NCBI GenBank assembly: GCA_017746715.1
Contig: JAGHZQ010000065.1
Span: 1-64,000, forward strand
Direction: 5' to 3'
Length of the DNA stretch: 64,000 nucleotides
DNA from: Cyanobacteria bacterium SBLK
GTDB lineage: Bacteria; Cyanobacteriota; Cyanobacteriia; Cyanobacteriales; Spirulinaceae
The notes under the pieces are model-generated. The model had not been told where the DNA came from. It was given only the letters and a program-made list of their open reading frames with translations, and searched no databases. Within the stretch, counting starts at the first letter, position 1. Each line of letters begins with the position of its first letter. The position numbers were made by a program, and so were the translations under genes. Shown piece after piece: positions 26,452 through 36,300 of the stretch.

Positions 26452-27554
26452 TTTTGTTGGACATCATCACCAAAACAAACCAAAACAAGGGTTTGCCCGT
26501 CTTGGCATTCTAATTTTAACGAACCTCCGTGGAATTCCACCAAACGCTTGGCAATAGCCAATCCCAGTCCCGAACCTTCTTGAGCGTACAATTGACGCTC
26601 AAACTGCATATACGCCCCGATCTGGGCGATTTGTTCCGGACTCATGCCCCTACCGCGATCGCGAATTGACAGTTCGACAAGGTTGCCGCCTCGAGCGATC
26701 GCGGCGATTTCCACAGGAGTTCCGGGCTGGGAAAATTTAAAGGCATTATCGATCGACTCCTGCACGAGCTTGCGAAAATACGATTTCCCCATCGGAACCA
26801 TCGCCTCGGGTAGCTCCAAGCATAAGTCTGCTTCTCGTTCGGCTTCTGAGGCGATTTCTCGAGCGACTTCCGGCACGATTGACTGTAACGAACAAGAAGC
26901 ATCTTGTTCCTTTAAAGGTTTGAGTTTGTCGCGATCGCCGGCAATCATTTCGAGTTGAGCGTAAAACAGATAATTTTGCACCAATCGATGCAAGCGACGG
27001 CCCGAATGTTCTAGAGCTTCGGCAATCTCGCGGATTTCATCGGGTTCGATAACATCGCTCTCAATTTTGAGCAAGCTGGCAAAGCCAATAATACCATTTA
27101 GGGGCGTATTAAATTCGTGGGGAAGCGCTTTGAGAAGATTATTTCGCAACGCATCCATCTGCTCTTGAGATTGCGCTCGTACCGAGGCTTGTTTGTCTAA
27201 GCGCACCGTAACGGATTCGATTAATTCTTCTGGGGTAAAGGGCTTCGTTAAATAATCGTCAGCCCCCAATTGCATCCCTTGGCGCAAATCCGTGCGATCG
27301 GCTCTGGCCGTGAGAAAAATAAAGGGCGTTGTTGCCGTTTTCTCTTCCTCTCGCAATCGTTTTAAAACACCGTGACCGTCCAATTCCGGCATCATTACGT
27401 CGCAAATAATCAAGTCGGGTTGATGCCGAAAAGCCATTTCGACTCCTTCGACACCATTGCGAGCGGCAATCGGTTCAAAATCTGATAATTCTAAAATGTC
27501 TCGAACATTAGAACGCACGCAATCTTCATCTTCAATGACTAAAACCTTATACAT
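26448..27554 (-). CDS. Receiver-histidine kinase hybrid protein
   Basis: The 368-residue protein has an N-terminal receiver domain (1-120; acid pair in VIEDED, Asp52 in IICDVMMPELDG, Lys in LTKPF) and then a soluble kinase: H-box PHEFNTPLNGIIGF, N-box DNAFKFS, G1 DRGRGMSP and G2 GSGLGLAIAK. It probably senses through receiver phosphorylation by another kinase. It is the last gene of a run of receiver genes; its stop overlaps the convergent channel-globin stop. Confidence 0.9.
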   Translation of the reverse strand: MYKVLVIEDEDCVRSNVRDILELSDFEPIAARNGVEGVEMAFRHQPDLIICDVMMPELDGHGVLKRLREEEKTATTPFIFLTARADRTDLRQGMQLGADDYLTKPFTPEELIESVTVRLDKQASVRAQSQEQMDALRNNLLKALPHEFNTPLNGIIGFASLLKIESDVIEPDEIREIAEALEHSGRRLHRLVQNYLFYAQLEMIAGDRDKLKPLKEQDASCSLQSIVPEVAREIASEAEREADLCLELPEAMVPMGKSYFRKLVQESIDNAFKFSQPGTPVEIAAIARGGNLVELSIRDRGRGMSPEQIAQIGAYMQFERQLYAQEGSGLGLAIAKRLVEFHGGSLKLECQDGQTLVLVCFGDDVQQN

Positions 27555-27588
27555 GGATTTAAACTCCTACAATAAAGAGATATAAAAA

Positions 27589-28332
27589 TTAGAAATGGGC
27601 GGGATTTTCCAGTTCCCAGCAGGCATTATGTTCCCAAACTCGCTCGTTCTCTTGCAAACAATGTTGTTCTGTTGCAATGTAAGGAATCAGGAGGTAGTGA
27701 GGAGAGGAATTACTCCAGCGATCGCTCAAAAAGAGAAACCACACCGAGAAAAAAGAAATTCCGGCAAAACTACTGGCCAGATAAAGCAACAAAGATATAT
27801 TGCGGCGATCGCGTTGGACGCGACCGATTTCCCCATTGAGAGAAATAATCCCGCGTTGAGCGCGATGCCAAGTTCGATTTAATTGCTGCCATTGCGTCAT
27901 GAGTTTTTTTCGCAAGCATTCGACTTCATAAAGAGAAGACTTGCGAATTTTCTCAACTTGAAATTCTTGTTTGGCCAGTCTAATATTAATGGCTTTTAAT
28001 AGCTCATCGGGGGTGAAGGGTTTGGTTAAATAATCATCAGCACCTAATTCCATCCCTTGACGCAGAGCGGCGCGATCGGCTTTTGCCGTGAGAAAAATAA
28101 AAGGCGTAGTTGCCATTTTCTCCTCTTTCCTCAATCGTTTTAAAACATCGTAACCGTCCAATTTTGGCATCATCAAATCACAAATAATCAAATGGGGTTG
28201 ATATTTGCAAGCGAGTTCGATTCCCTCTTCTCCATTGCAAGCCACAATCGGATCGAAGCCCGATAATTCTAAAATCTCTTGGATATTCGAACGCACGCCT
28301 TCTTCATCTTCAATCGTCAAAACTTTATACAT
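27589..28332 (-). CDS. Receiver-domain protein with coiled coil and a membrane segment
   Basis: In this 247-residue protein residues 1-120 are a receiver domain (VLTIEDEEGVRSNIQEILEL, phospho-Asp in IICDLMMPKLDGYDVL). A coiled coil (125-175) and one hydrophobic segment (about 182-205, ISLLLYLASSFAGISFFSVWFLFL) follow, ending in a short Cys-containing tail. It has no DNA-binding or enzymatic output. It is closely related to the next gene upstream and probably a recent duplicate. Membrane-tethered receivers of this type may act as phosphate sinks or docking partners. Confidence 0.85.
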   Translation of the reverse strand: MYKVLTIEDEEGVRSNIQEILELSGFDPIVACNGEEGIELACKYQPHLIICDLMMPKLDGYDVLKRLRKEEKMATTPFIFLTAKADRAALRQGMELGADDYLTKPFTPDELLKAINIRLAKQEFQVEKIRKSSLYEVECLRKKLMTQWQQLNRTWHRAQRGIISLNGEIGRVQRDRRNISLLLYLASSFAGISFFSVWFLFLSDRWSNSSPHYLLIPYIATEQHCLQENERVWEHNACWELENPAHF

Positions 28333-28535
28333 GGTTTTGTTTGAACTCCTCGATCGATCGCTAAAGTAAAATCTAGTAGGATTTTCAACTTGCCAATTTT
28401 TGTTATTTTTCCAAGTCTCGTGAAGACTTCGAAAACAAAATTGTTTTGTAGTAAGATGCAGAATGCGAGCGAGGTGAAACCTATCGGAATTCCCGCCCCA
28501 TAACCCAATTAAAATTTAAAAGAATCGTTCATTTT

Positions 28536-29252
28536 TTAGCAGGCATTATGTTGCCAAACTTCCCGAGGACTGCGCCCGCACCCTCGCTCAGCAGTCAGAT
28601 ATAAAAGAGCGGGTCGAACTCGATGGGAATTCCCATCGCGATCGCCGAAAAAGAGAAACCAGCCAGCAAACAGAAAAAGTCCCGCAAACCCCGTCGCTAA
28701 GAAGAGGAAGAGGAAAGCATTCAAGCGATCGCGCCAAACGAGCTTGCTTTCCCCATTCAAAGCAGCGAGTCTATCTTGCACCGTTTGCCAATCTCGGTTT
28801 AATTGCTGCGATCGCGTCATGAGTCCTTTCTTCAAGCGCTCGACTTCATAAAGAGAAGATTCGCGAATGCTCTCAACCCGAGATTCTTGTTTGGCCAGTC
28901 TCGTATTAATCGCTTTCAAGACTTCATCGGGAGTAAAGGGTTTAGTTAAATAATCGTCAGCACCTAACTCCATGCCTTGACGCACATCGGCCCGCTCGGT
29001 TTTGGCCGTGAGAAAAATAAAAGGAATGGTTTGACTGCGACGATCTCGATTTAAAACCGTCAGAACTTCATAACCATCCATTGCCGGCATCATCAGATCG
29101 CAAAGGATCAAGTCCGGTCTTTCATTCTCAACCAATTCGACACCGATTTTTCCATTTTCCGCAATGCAAGTTTCAAAATCAGCCAAGGTTAAAATCTCTT
29201 GGAGATTGTTGCGGATTTGCGCTTCGTCTTCGATAATCAGGATTTTAGGCAT
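28536..29252 (-). CDS. Receiver-domain protein with coiled coil and a membrane segment (paralogue)
   Basis: This 238-residue protein has the same plan as its downstream neighbour: receiver (phospho-Asp in LILCDLMMPAMDGYEVL), helical stretch with ESSLYEVERLKKGLMTRSQQ, one membrane segment (FLFLATGFAGLFLFAGWFLFF) and a C-terminal tail ending EVWQHNAC, which matches VWEHNAC near the end of the other. The matching Cys-terminated tails suggest a shared function outside the membrane. Confidence 0.85.
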   Translation of the reverse strand: MPKILIIEDEAQIRNNLQEILTLADFETCIAENGKIGVELVENERPDLILCDLMMPAMDGYEVLTVLNRDRRSQTIPFIFLTAKTERADVRQGMELGADDYLTKPFTPDEVLKAINTRLAKQESRVESIRESSLYEVERLKKGLMTRSQQLNRDWQTVQDRLAALNGESKLVWRDRLNAFLFLFLATGFAGLFLFAGWFLFFGDRDGNSHRVRPALLYLTAERGCGRSPREVWQHNAC

Positions 29253-29291
29253 GATTCTAGATAAGACTCTTTTACAAGCGATGGGCGATTC

Positions 29292-31040
29292 CTAGTGGAA
29301 ACAGGTGGAAAAAGAGCGATAAAATTGAGAAAATTCCTTCGCTTTAATCGGTTTGCTAAATAAATAGCCTTGAATGATATAGCAGTGATGTTGGCGTAGC
29401 ACTTCCAATTCTTCGCGGGTTTCCACTCCTTCAGCAATAGGTTGTAAATTCAAAGCCTCCGACATTTGCAAAATTGCCGCAACAATGGCCAAATGTTCCG
29501 AATTGCTGAGAATATCGCGAACGAAACATTGGTCGATTTTCAGGCTGTGAAAGGGAAGTTTGCGTAAATATTCTAAAGAAGAATACCCTTTGCCAAAATC
29601 ATCGATCGCGATCCGCACCCCCAAATCGGCAAACTGTTGCAAGGTGCGAGCAGTTGCCGATAAGTTTCGCACGACCGCACTTTCAGTGAGTTCTAACTCC
29701 AAGCATTCCGGCGGGATTCCCGTCTCTAGCAAACTTTCTTCCACTCGGTTTAATAAATGCGGTTGACAAAACTGACGTGCCGATAAATTGACCGACACTT
29801 TGAGGGGAGTCAGACCCATCTCCTGCCATTCCTTAACCTGCTGGCAAGCATGACGCAAAACCCATTGACCGATGGTGAGAATGGCGCCGGTTTCTTCGGC
29901 GATGGGAATGAATTCGGCGGGGGAAATTGCCCCCAATTTGGGATGCTGCCAGCGAATCAGGGCTTCTGCACCGATAATGCGCTCGTTCTGAATATCGATT
30001 TGGGGTTGATAGAGAAGATAGAATTCGTCGCGATCGAGTGCGTCGTGCAAGCTGGTTTCCAAAACGGCTCGACGCTTGGAACGCAGGTGAATGGTGGGAT
30101 TGTGGAATTGATAACCATTCCCTCCCTGTTTGCGTGCCTGTCGCATAGCCCCTTCAGCTTGGGCGAGGACGACGCGGAAATCTCCCCGACCGGCTTTTGA
30201 CCAAGCAATGCCAATACTGGGAAAGAGAAAAAACTCGCGGTTGTTCAGGAGAAAAGGAGTTGAAAGGGCATCGAGAATCCCTTCGGCAAATTGGGCGGTA
30301 TTAAAAGGCTCTTCGGTTGGTTGCAGCAAGAAGGCAAAACGATCCATGCCCAGGTAGGCAATGGAGTGCAGCCCTTCGCTGGATTTGGTGCGAAAGTCGC
30401 TAAAATACTTCGTCAAACGCCGGGCCATGGCTTCGAGTAAAGCATTGCCCGTTAAATGTCCTGCTGTTTCTCGGACTTGATTGAAACGATCGATGCCCAT
30501 CAGGATTAACGGCAATTCGCGATTATAACGGGCGGATTGGCGGCGCAACTTTTGAAAAGATTGCTGCAAGCGGAGTTGATTGGGCAATCCCGTGATGCGA
30601 TCGTAGTGGATGAGATAGTTAATTTCGGCTTTAGCTTGGTCGATTTGATGTTGATGGCGGCGATCGTGCTGGGCTTGGCGAGCGAGGCGCGTCCGAATGG
30701 CATCGACTAAGTCTTGCGGGGCGAAAGGTTTGGTCAGATAGTCATCCGCCCCCAACTGCATTCCCTCCCGCCTATCTTTGTGTTCGATTTTGGCCGTTAA
30801 AAAAATGAAGGGCGTATCTTGAGTCTCAGTATGTCGGCGCAACTGAGATACAACCTCATGACCGTCCATTTCCGGCATCATGACATCGCAAAGGATGAGA
30901 TCCGGATGGTGTTCGATCGCTAAATCCAAGCCAACGCGACCGTTTTCTGCGCTCAAGGTTTGAAAATCGTTGAGTTCGAGAATTTCTTTGATATTGGCTC
31001 GAATTTGTTTTTCATCTTCAATAACAAGAATTTTGCTCAT
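29292..31040 (-). CDS. Receiver-GGDEF-EAL protein; EAL intact, GGDEF degenerate
   Basis: The 582-residue response regulator has a receiver (1-120), a GGDEF domain (about 160-300) in which the signature is replaced by LGMDRFAFLL, and an EAL domain (about 325-575). EAL metal-site residues are present: EALIRWQHP, NLSARQF, ELTES, IDDFGKGYSSLEYL and AEGVET. It should therefore hydrolyse cyclic di-GMP rather than make it. It follows a clear terminator, so it likely has its own promoter and heads the three downstream receiver genes. Confidence 0.9.
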   Translation of the reverse strand: MSKILVIEDEKQIRANIKEILELNDFQTLSAENGRVGLDLAIEHHPDLILCDVMMPEMDGHEVVSQLRRHTETQDTPFIFLTAKIEHKDRREGMQLGADDYLTKPFAPQDLVDAIRTRLARQAQHDRRHQHQIDQAKAEINYLIHYDRITGLPNQLRLQQSFQKLRRQSARYNRELPLILMGIDRFNQVRETAGHLTGNALLEAMARRLTKYFSDFRTKSSEGLHSIAYLGMDRFAFLLQPTEEPFNTAQFAEGILDALSTPFLLNNREFFLFPSIGIAWSKAGRGDFRVVLAQAEGAMRQARKQGGNGYQFHNPTIHLRSKRRAVLETSLHDALDRDEFYLLYQPQIDIQNERIIGAEALIRWQHPKLGAISPAEFIPIAEETGAILTIGQWVLRHACQQVKEWQEMGLTPLKVSVNLSARQFCQPHLLNRVEESLLETGIPPECLELELTESAVVRNLSATARTLQQFADLGVRIAIDDFGKGYSSLEYLRKLPFHSLKIDQCFVRDILSNSEHLAIVAAILQMSEALNLQPIAEGVETREELEVLRQHHCYIIQGYLFSKPIKAKEFSQFYRSFSTCFH

Positions 31041-31221
31041 ATTTCCCCTTTAAGTTGGCGTTAGTAGCGCAAGGAACTCGAGTGACAATTAATTTCATTG
31101 TGACTTTTATCCCGCTATTGCGACATCGTGGGGAATGGGGATTTACGATCGCGGTATCCTTCGGTATTTTTGCGAGATCGCCGATCCGTACCTCTGGAAA
31201 AATACACCGAACGCCCCAAAG

Positions 31222-31249
31222 AAAAACTCCGTATTTTCACGGAGTTTTT
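31222..31249. terminator. Bidirectional intrinsic terminator
   Basis: Perfect 11-base arms AAAAACTCCGT (31222-31232) and ACGGAGTTTTT (31239-31249) enclose six bases, with A- and T-runs at the outer ends. On the minus strand it lies 68 bases after the stop of the upstream receiver gene and before the receiver-GGDEF-EAL gene, dividing the receiver cluster into two transcription units. Confidence 0.8.
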
Positions 31250-31316
31250 GTTCATTCTCGGAAGAAAAAACAATAAGAAAAAACAACAAAAAATAACTCA
31301 AAACAATACGGTTTTC

Positions 31317-32063
31317 TTATCCGTTCAATAAATTATATTTTTGTAAAATGGCGGCTTTGTCTGGGGCGAGGAGGGCTCGCAACTCGGCAATCTCGTTGAG
31401 TAACTGCATTTCTCGCCGACATTCTTCTTGGAGGAGATGAATGTAGAGATCGCGTTGCTCGTCTGTTGGTGCTGTTTTCAACATTTTCAAAGCCACATTG
31501 ATACTAGAGATGGGATTGGAAAAGTCGGCAATGATTTTATCGAGTAAATCTTCCTTAATTTCTGCGAGTTTCTGACTTTGTGCCATTTTTTTGCGAATCT
31601 TCTCGGCCAGTCTTTCTAATTCTTGATTTTTTGTCCGTTCTTGTTGAATTTGGCGATAGTACAAGTTTTGTCGTTTTAAGCGAGAAGACACGGCGCCTAA
31701 GAGTTCCGGGATATCGAACGGTTTGGTCAAATAATCATCCGCCCCGAGTTCCATCCCCTGTCGCATATCTTTGCGCTCTGCTTTGGCGGTGAGGAAAATA
31801 ATCGGAATCATTTGCGTGGCTTTATCGGCTTGCAAGGCTTGCAGCACCTCATAGCCGTTGAGTTTTGGCATCATAATATCGCAGAGGATCAGATCGGGAA
31901 TTTTCTCTTGTGCCAGATGCAGCCCCATTTCACCATTGTCAGCAGAGATGGTTCGATACCCCTCCAATGCTAAAATTTCCTCGGTGGTTTTAAGAATCGA
32001 ATATTCATCTTCAATGATGAGAATGGTGAAGTTTTGTTCTCTCATTTTTTCTGATAAAGACAA
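31317..32063 (-). CDS. Receiver protein with degenerate kinase dimerisation domain
   Basis: The 248-residue protein has a receiver domain (10-130; Asp in LILCDIMMPKLNGYEVL, LTKPFDIPELL) and then a helical region that aligns with a HisKA domain. Where neighbouring kinases have SHEFRTPLAVI, it reads ADFSNPISSIN, so the phosphorylatable His is missing. No ATPase domain follows. It may dimerise with, or inhibit, a neighbouring kinase. Confidence 0.85.
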   Translation of the reverse strand: MSLSEKMREQNFTILIIEDEYSILKTTEEILALEGYRTISADNGEMGLHLAQEKIPDLILCDIMMPKLNGYEVLQALQADKATQMIPIIFLTAKAERKDMRQGMELGADDYLTKPFDIPELLGAVSSRLKRQNLYYRQIQQERTKNQELERLAEKIRKKMAQSQKLAEIKEDLLDKIIADFSNPISSINVALKMLKTAPTDEQRDLYIHLLQEECRREMQLLNEIAELRALLAPDKAAILQKYNLLNG

Positions 32064-32113
32064 CTAAATAATATTATAGGTTTTCGAGCTTCGTTTAATT
32101 GTTTAAGTATGGG

Positions 32114-33238
32114 TTAGCATTTTTGTGGCACCCGATGGGGCAAAGTCACAATAAATATCGTACCCCAACCGACTTCACTCATGAAGCGGATTTGACCGCC
32201 GTGCAATTCAACGCATTTTTTGACAATCGATAACCCCAGTCCCGTGCCCTGAATCGTTCCCACGTTACTCGCTCGGTTAAATGATTGAAATAGTGTTGCC
32301 TGTTCGTTTTTGGGAATGCCGATCCCCGAGTCTCGCACTTGGAATTCAATTTGGCGATCGCTCGCCGTTAATTCCAAGCGCACTTCTCCACCCTCGGGAG
32401 AATATTTAATGGCATTGGATAATAAATTCATCAAAATTTGCCGTAGGATTTTTTTATCGAGCAAGGCCTTGACTTCGCCAATGGGTTGCGCCTCTCGGGT
32501 TCGATAAGAAAAAAGAATTTCGTGGCGATCGCTGCTGATTTGCAGTTCTTGGATGAGGGTTTGACAAAACTCAAATACGGAAATCGATTCTAGATTGATG
32601 TTGATTTTGCCGCTTTCAACGCGATTGATATCTAAAATATCGTCGAGAAGCTGAGTGGTATGCTTGACATAAATTTGAATGGTTTCTAAATGTTTCTGTT
32701 TTTTTTCTTCAGAGAGTTTATCGGAGAAAGATTTGAGAATTCCCACCGAAGAAGAAATCACGGCGAGAGGCGTGCGAAATTCGTGGGAAGTGATGCTATT
32801 TAATTTTTCTAATTCTTCTACTTTCTGGCGTTCTTGTTGGATGTGTCGATTATAAATGGCTTGGCGTTCTAAGCGCGAAGCCACTGAATTGAGCAGTTCC
32901 TTTGCCTTAAAGGGTTTAGTCAAATAATCATCGACTCCGACTTCCATTCCCCGACGCAAATCTTCCCAACTGGCTTTAGCTGTCAAAAAAATGATGGGAA
33001 TGGCATTGGTGACATGATTATCGCGTAAGAGCGCAACAACTTTATAGCCATCCAATCCGGGCATCATAATATCGCTGAGAATGAGATCGGGGAGCTCGTT
33101 TTTGGCAATATCCAAACCGATTTCACCCGTTGCCGCGAGGAGAACTCGATAGCCTCCGGATTCTAAGACTTCCTGAATGATACGGCGATTAATTCGCTCG
33201 TCTTCAATTGCTAGAATTGTGAATTTGTTCTCGTTCAT
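32114..33238 (-). CDS. Receiver-histidine kinase hybrid protein
   Basis: The 374-residue protein has a receiver (1-122; Asp in LILSDIMMPGLDGYKV) followed by HisKA (SHEFRTPLAVISSSVGILKSF) and HATPase (N-box LLSNAIKYSPEGG, DSGIGIPK, GTGLGLSIVKK). Its kinase half is strikingly similar to the C-terminus of the large CBS/PAS kinase encoded directly upstream, indicating duplication of the catalytic module. Gap to that gene is about 160 bases. Confidence 0.9.
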   Translation of the reverse strand: MNENKFTILAIEDERINRRIIQEVLESGGYRVLLAATGEIGLDIAKNELPDLILSDIMMPGLDGYKVVALLRDNHVTNAIPIIFLTAKASWEDLRRGMEVGVDDYLTKPFKAKELLNSVASRLERQAIYNRHIQQERQKVEELEKLNSITSHEFRTPLAVISSSVGILKSFSDKLSEEKKQKHLETIQIYVKHTTQLLDDILDINRVESGKININLESISVFEFCQTLIQELQISSDRHEILFSYRTREAQPIGEVKALLDKKILRQILMNLLSNAIKYSPEGGEVRLELTASDRQIEFQVRDSGIGIPKNEQATLFQSFNRASNVGTIQGTGLGLSIVKKCVELHGGQIRFMSEVGWGTIFIVTLPHRVPQKC

Positions 33239-33399
33239 TGTTTGACCCCCTCATTAATCGAGGTTGATGCGTAAATGACCCATTTTTTGGAAATAGCGAT
33301 ATCGCATTTTTAAGATGCCCGAGTTTAACTCTCTCATTTTTATTTTAGAGCGATCGCGATCGCTACAGGTGAGGGATTGCGATCGCGATTTCAATACCG

Positions 33400-36300
33400 T
33401 TACATTTGTTTGATAAGATAATTTTCCCGATCGAAAATATCCGATGAATGATAAGGTAAATAGGCGATAAATCTCGTTCCCCAACCGAGTTTGCTGGTAA
33501 ATTCGATCTGACCGCCATGCAAGTCGATACAGCGTTTGACGATCGATAATCCCAGTCCCGTACCTTGAATCGTTCCCACGTTGCTCGCTCGGTTAAACGA
33601 CTCGAATATCGCGATCTGTTCGTCTTCGGGAATGCCGATCCCCGAGTCTCGCACTTGAAAAACAATATGGCGATCTCCGACCTCGAGATCGAAGCCAACG
33701 TCTCCGCCATCGGGAGAATATTTAATGGCATTGGATAATAAGTTCATCAAAATTTGCCGTAGCATTTTTTTATCGAGCAAGACGCGGATCTCACTCGATG
33801 AGACACCATTTTTCTCGTGATGAGTAAAATTAATTGGGTGAAGATCGCTACTCATTTGAATCTCTTGGATTAAAGTCTGACAAAAGTCGAGTAAGGCAAC
33901 GGGCTCGGGATTAAAGCTCATTTTTCCACTTTCAGCGCGATTGATGGTTAAAATATCATCAAGGAGTTGGGTGGTATGTTTGACATAAGTTTGAATGGTT
34001 TCTAAATGTTCTTGTTTTTTCTCTTGGGAAAGTTTGTGAGAAAAAGATTTAAGGATACCCGCCGAAGACGAGATCACGGCTAAAGGCGTGCGAAATTCAT
34101 GGGATGTCATGGAAATAAAGCGAGACTTGAGATCGTTTAGCTCTTGCTCTTTAATCAAGGCTTGCACGATTTCTGCTTCTGCTTTTTTGCGTTCGGTAAT
34201 ATCCTGACAAACACAGATTAGCGTTCCGTCTTCCGTTAGGGTTAAAGAGATTTCTTCAGGGAAAGCACTCTTATCTTTTCGCTGGGCAGTGGCTTCTCCT
34301 CGCCAAAATTTTTGTTGTTTTAAAATTGGTATAATTTCTTGTTGAAAGCGTTGCCTTTCTTCTGGCGGATAAAGTTCTTGCCAGTCTTTCCCCATTAAGT
34401 CTTCAGCGCATTCAAAACCAAATATACGAGCGTGTGCCTGATTGAGATAAATATAAGTATCGTTTCTCAGAATTGCAATACCATCGGCGGCAGCTTCAAT
34501 GGCGCTAAGTTGTTGTTTTATTTTTTCCTCTGCTTGTTTGCGATCGGTAATATCTCGAAAAATCCCTCGGGTGCTAACGGGAAGACCGCTTTCCCAACGA
34601 GCGTTGATACTTCCCTCCAAAATTACGGTACGGCCTGCTTTAGTTAAAAATGTCAATTCAACGCGATCGATTTTGGTTGCTTGTCCGTTTTGAAATTGTT
34701 GAAAGGCAATTTGATAATGTTTTTTGCATTCGGGAGCCATCACATCAAAAATAGAAACTTTGGCGAGTTCGCATTCCTCATAGCCTAATGTGGTTCGCCA
34801 GGCGCGATTGACATAGAGAATGCGACCGTCTTCGAGATCGATACTTTGAATCAAATCATTGGCATTATCGAATAGATCTCGCAATTCTTCTTCGCTTTCC
34901 CAAAGTGCCTCCTCAATTGTTTGACGTTGGAGAATTTCTTGAGTTAACCGTTCGTTGGTTTCCCTCAATTCAACCGTCCGTTCTGCAACGCGTTTCTCGA
35001 GCTCTTCATTAATTTCTTTCAGTGCATTTTCCGCCTGTTGGGAGAGAAATTCTGCGTGCTTGCGCTCGGTAATATCTTCTGAAATTCCCACGATCGTTTC
35101 GACTTCTCCTTGCTCGTTGCAGACGGGAAAACCGCGTTCCCAAATCCAACGAATTGAACCATTGGGTTGGACGATACGATATTCTTCACTGCAAGCAAGT
35201 CCCTGTTTTTTTCTTTGAATGGTGGTATTTAAACGATCGCGATCGTCTGGATGAACGGCATCAAACCAAGGTTGCGAATTTTGGTAAACTTTGCCGCAAG
35301 GAATTTGCCAAATTTCTTCAAAAGCCGGACTGATATAAAGCATGCGATCGCTGCGCGCATCGCGAATAAAAAAGACATCGCGAATATTATCGGCAAGATG
35401 GCGAAACCTTTCTTCGCTAGAACGCAAGGCGCGCTCGGCTTCTCGCAGTTCGGTAATATCGATGCCCGTCCCAACGATATATTCAACTCGACCGCTATCG
35501 TCGGTTAAGACGGTATTCGACCAAGAAATCAGCCGTTTTTGACCGTCTTTGGTCAACCAATAATTTTCGCCGCGCTCGGGGGTTTTACCCTCTCGCAACT
35601 GCTGAAAAATCCGTTTGACGGGTTCGGTGTCTTCTGGCAGGAGAAAGAAATCCCAAATATAGCGACCAAAAATCTCATCGACGCGATATCCTGTGGTTTG
35701 CTGACACGTTTGATTGAAGCGGAGAATGCGCCCTTCGCGATCGCTGACGACAATTAAAGCACCGGCAGCATTCAAGACCTGCGTACTGAGGTTGCGTTCG
35801 CGCAGGAGCGCTTTTTCGGCCAGCTCGCGTTCGCGGATTTCTTGCTGCAAGCGCTTGTTCGTTTCGGCCAAAGTTGCCGTTCGCTCTCCCACGCGCCGTT
35901 CCAAGCGCGCTTCGGTTTGCTTGCGATCGCTGATATCTCGCGCCACCCAAAGCACTTCTACATCCGATAAGGGGACGATTTCCGCTGCAAACCACAAGTG
36001 CGTCTCGCGATCGCGAGCGATCGAATATTCAAAATTCTGACGATTTTGCGTGTCTAACGTGGCATTGACAATCTCGATAAATCGATCTTCTCGATTGCGA
36101 AATTTTGCGAGGGTTTGACTCATAAAATCCGTCGGACGAGATTGCGAAACGGCTGGATTGGTGGGAACCATTTGAATCTCTTTGCCATTGCGACCGATAA
36201 TGAGAACGACATCCTGCATGGCTTGGAATAAACCCCTTAACTTGGCTTCCGACTGTTGCAATTGTTGGGTTAAAAGGTTGCGTTCTCGGTTTTCTCGCTC

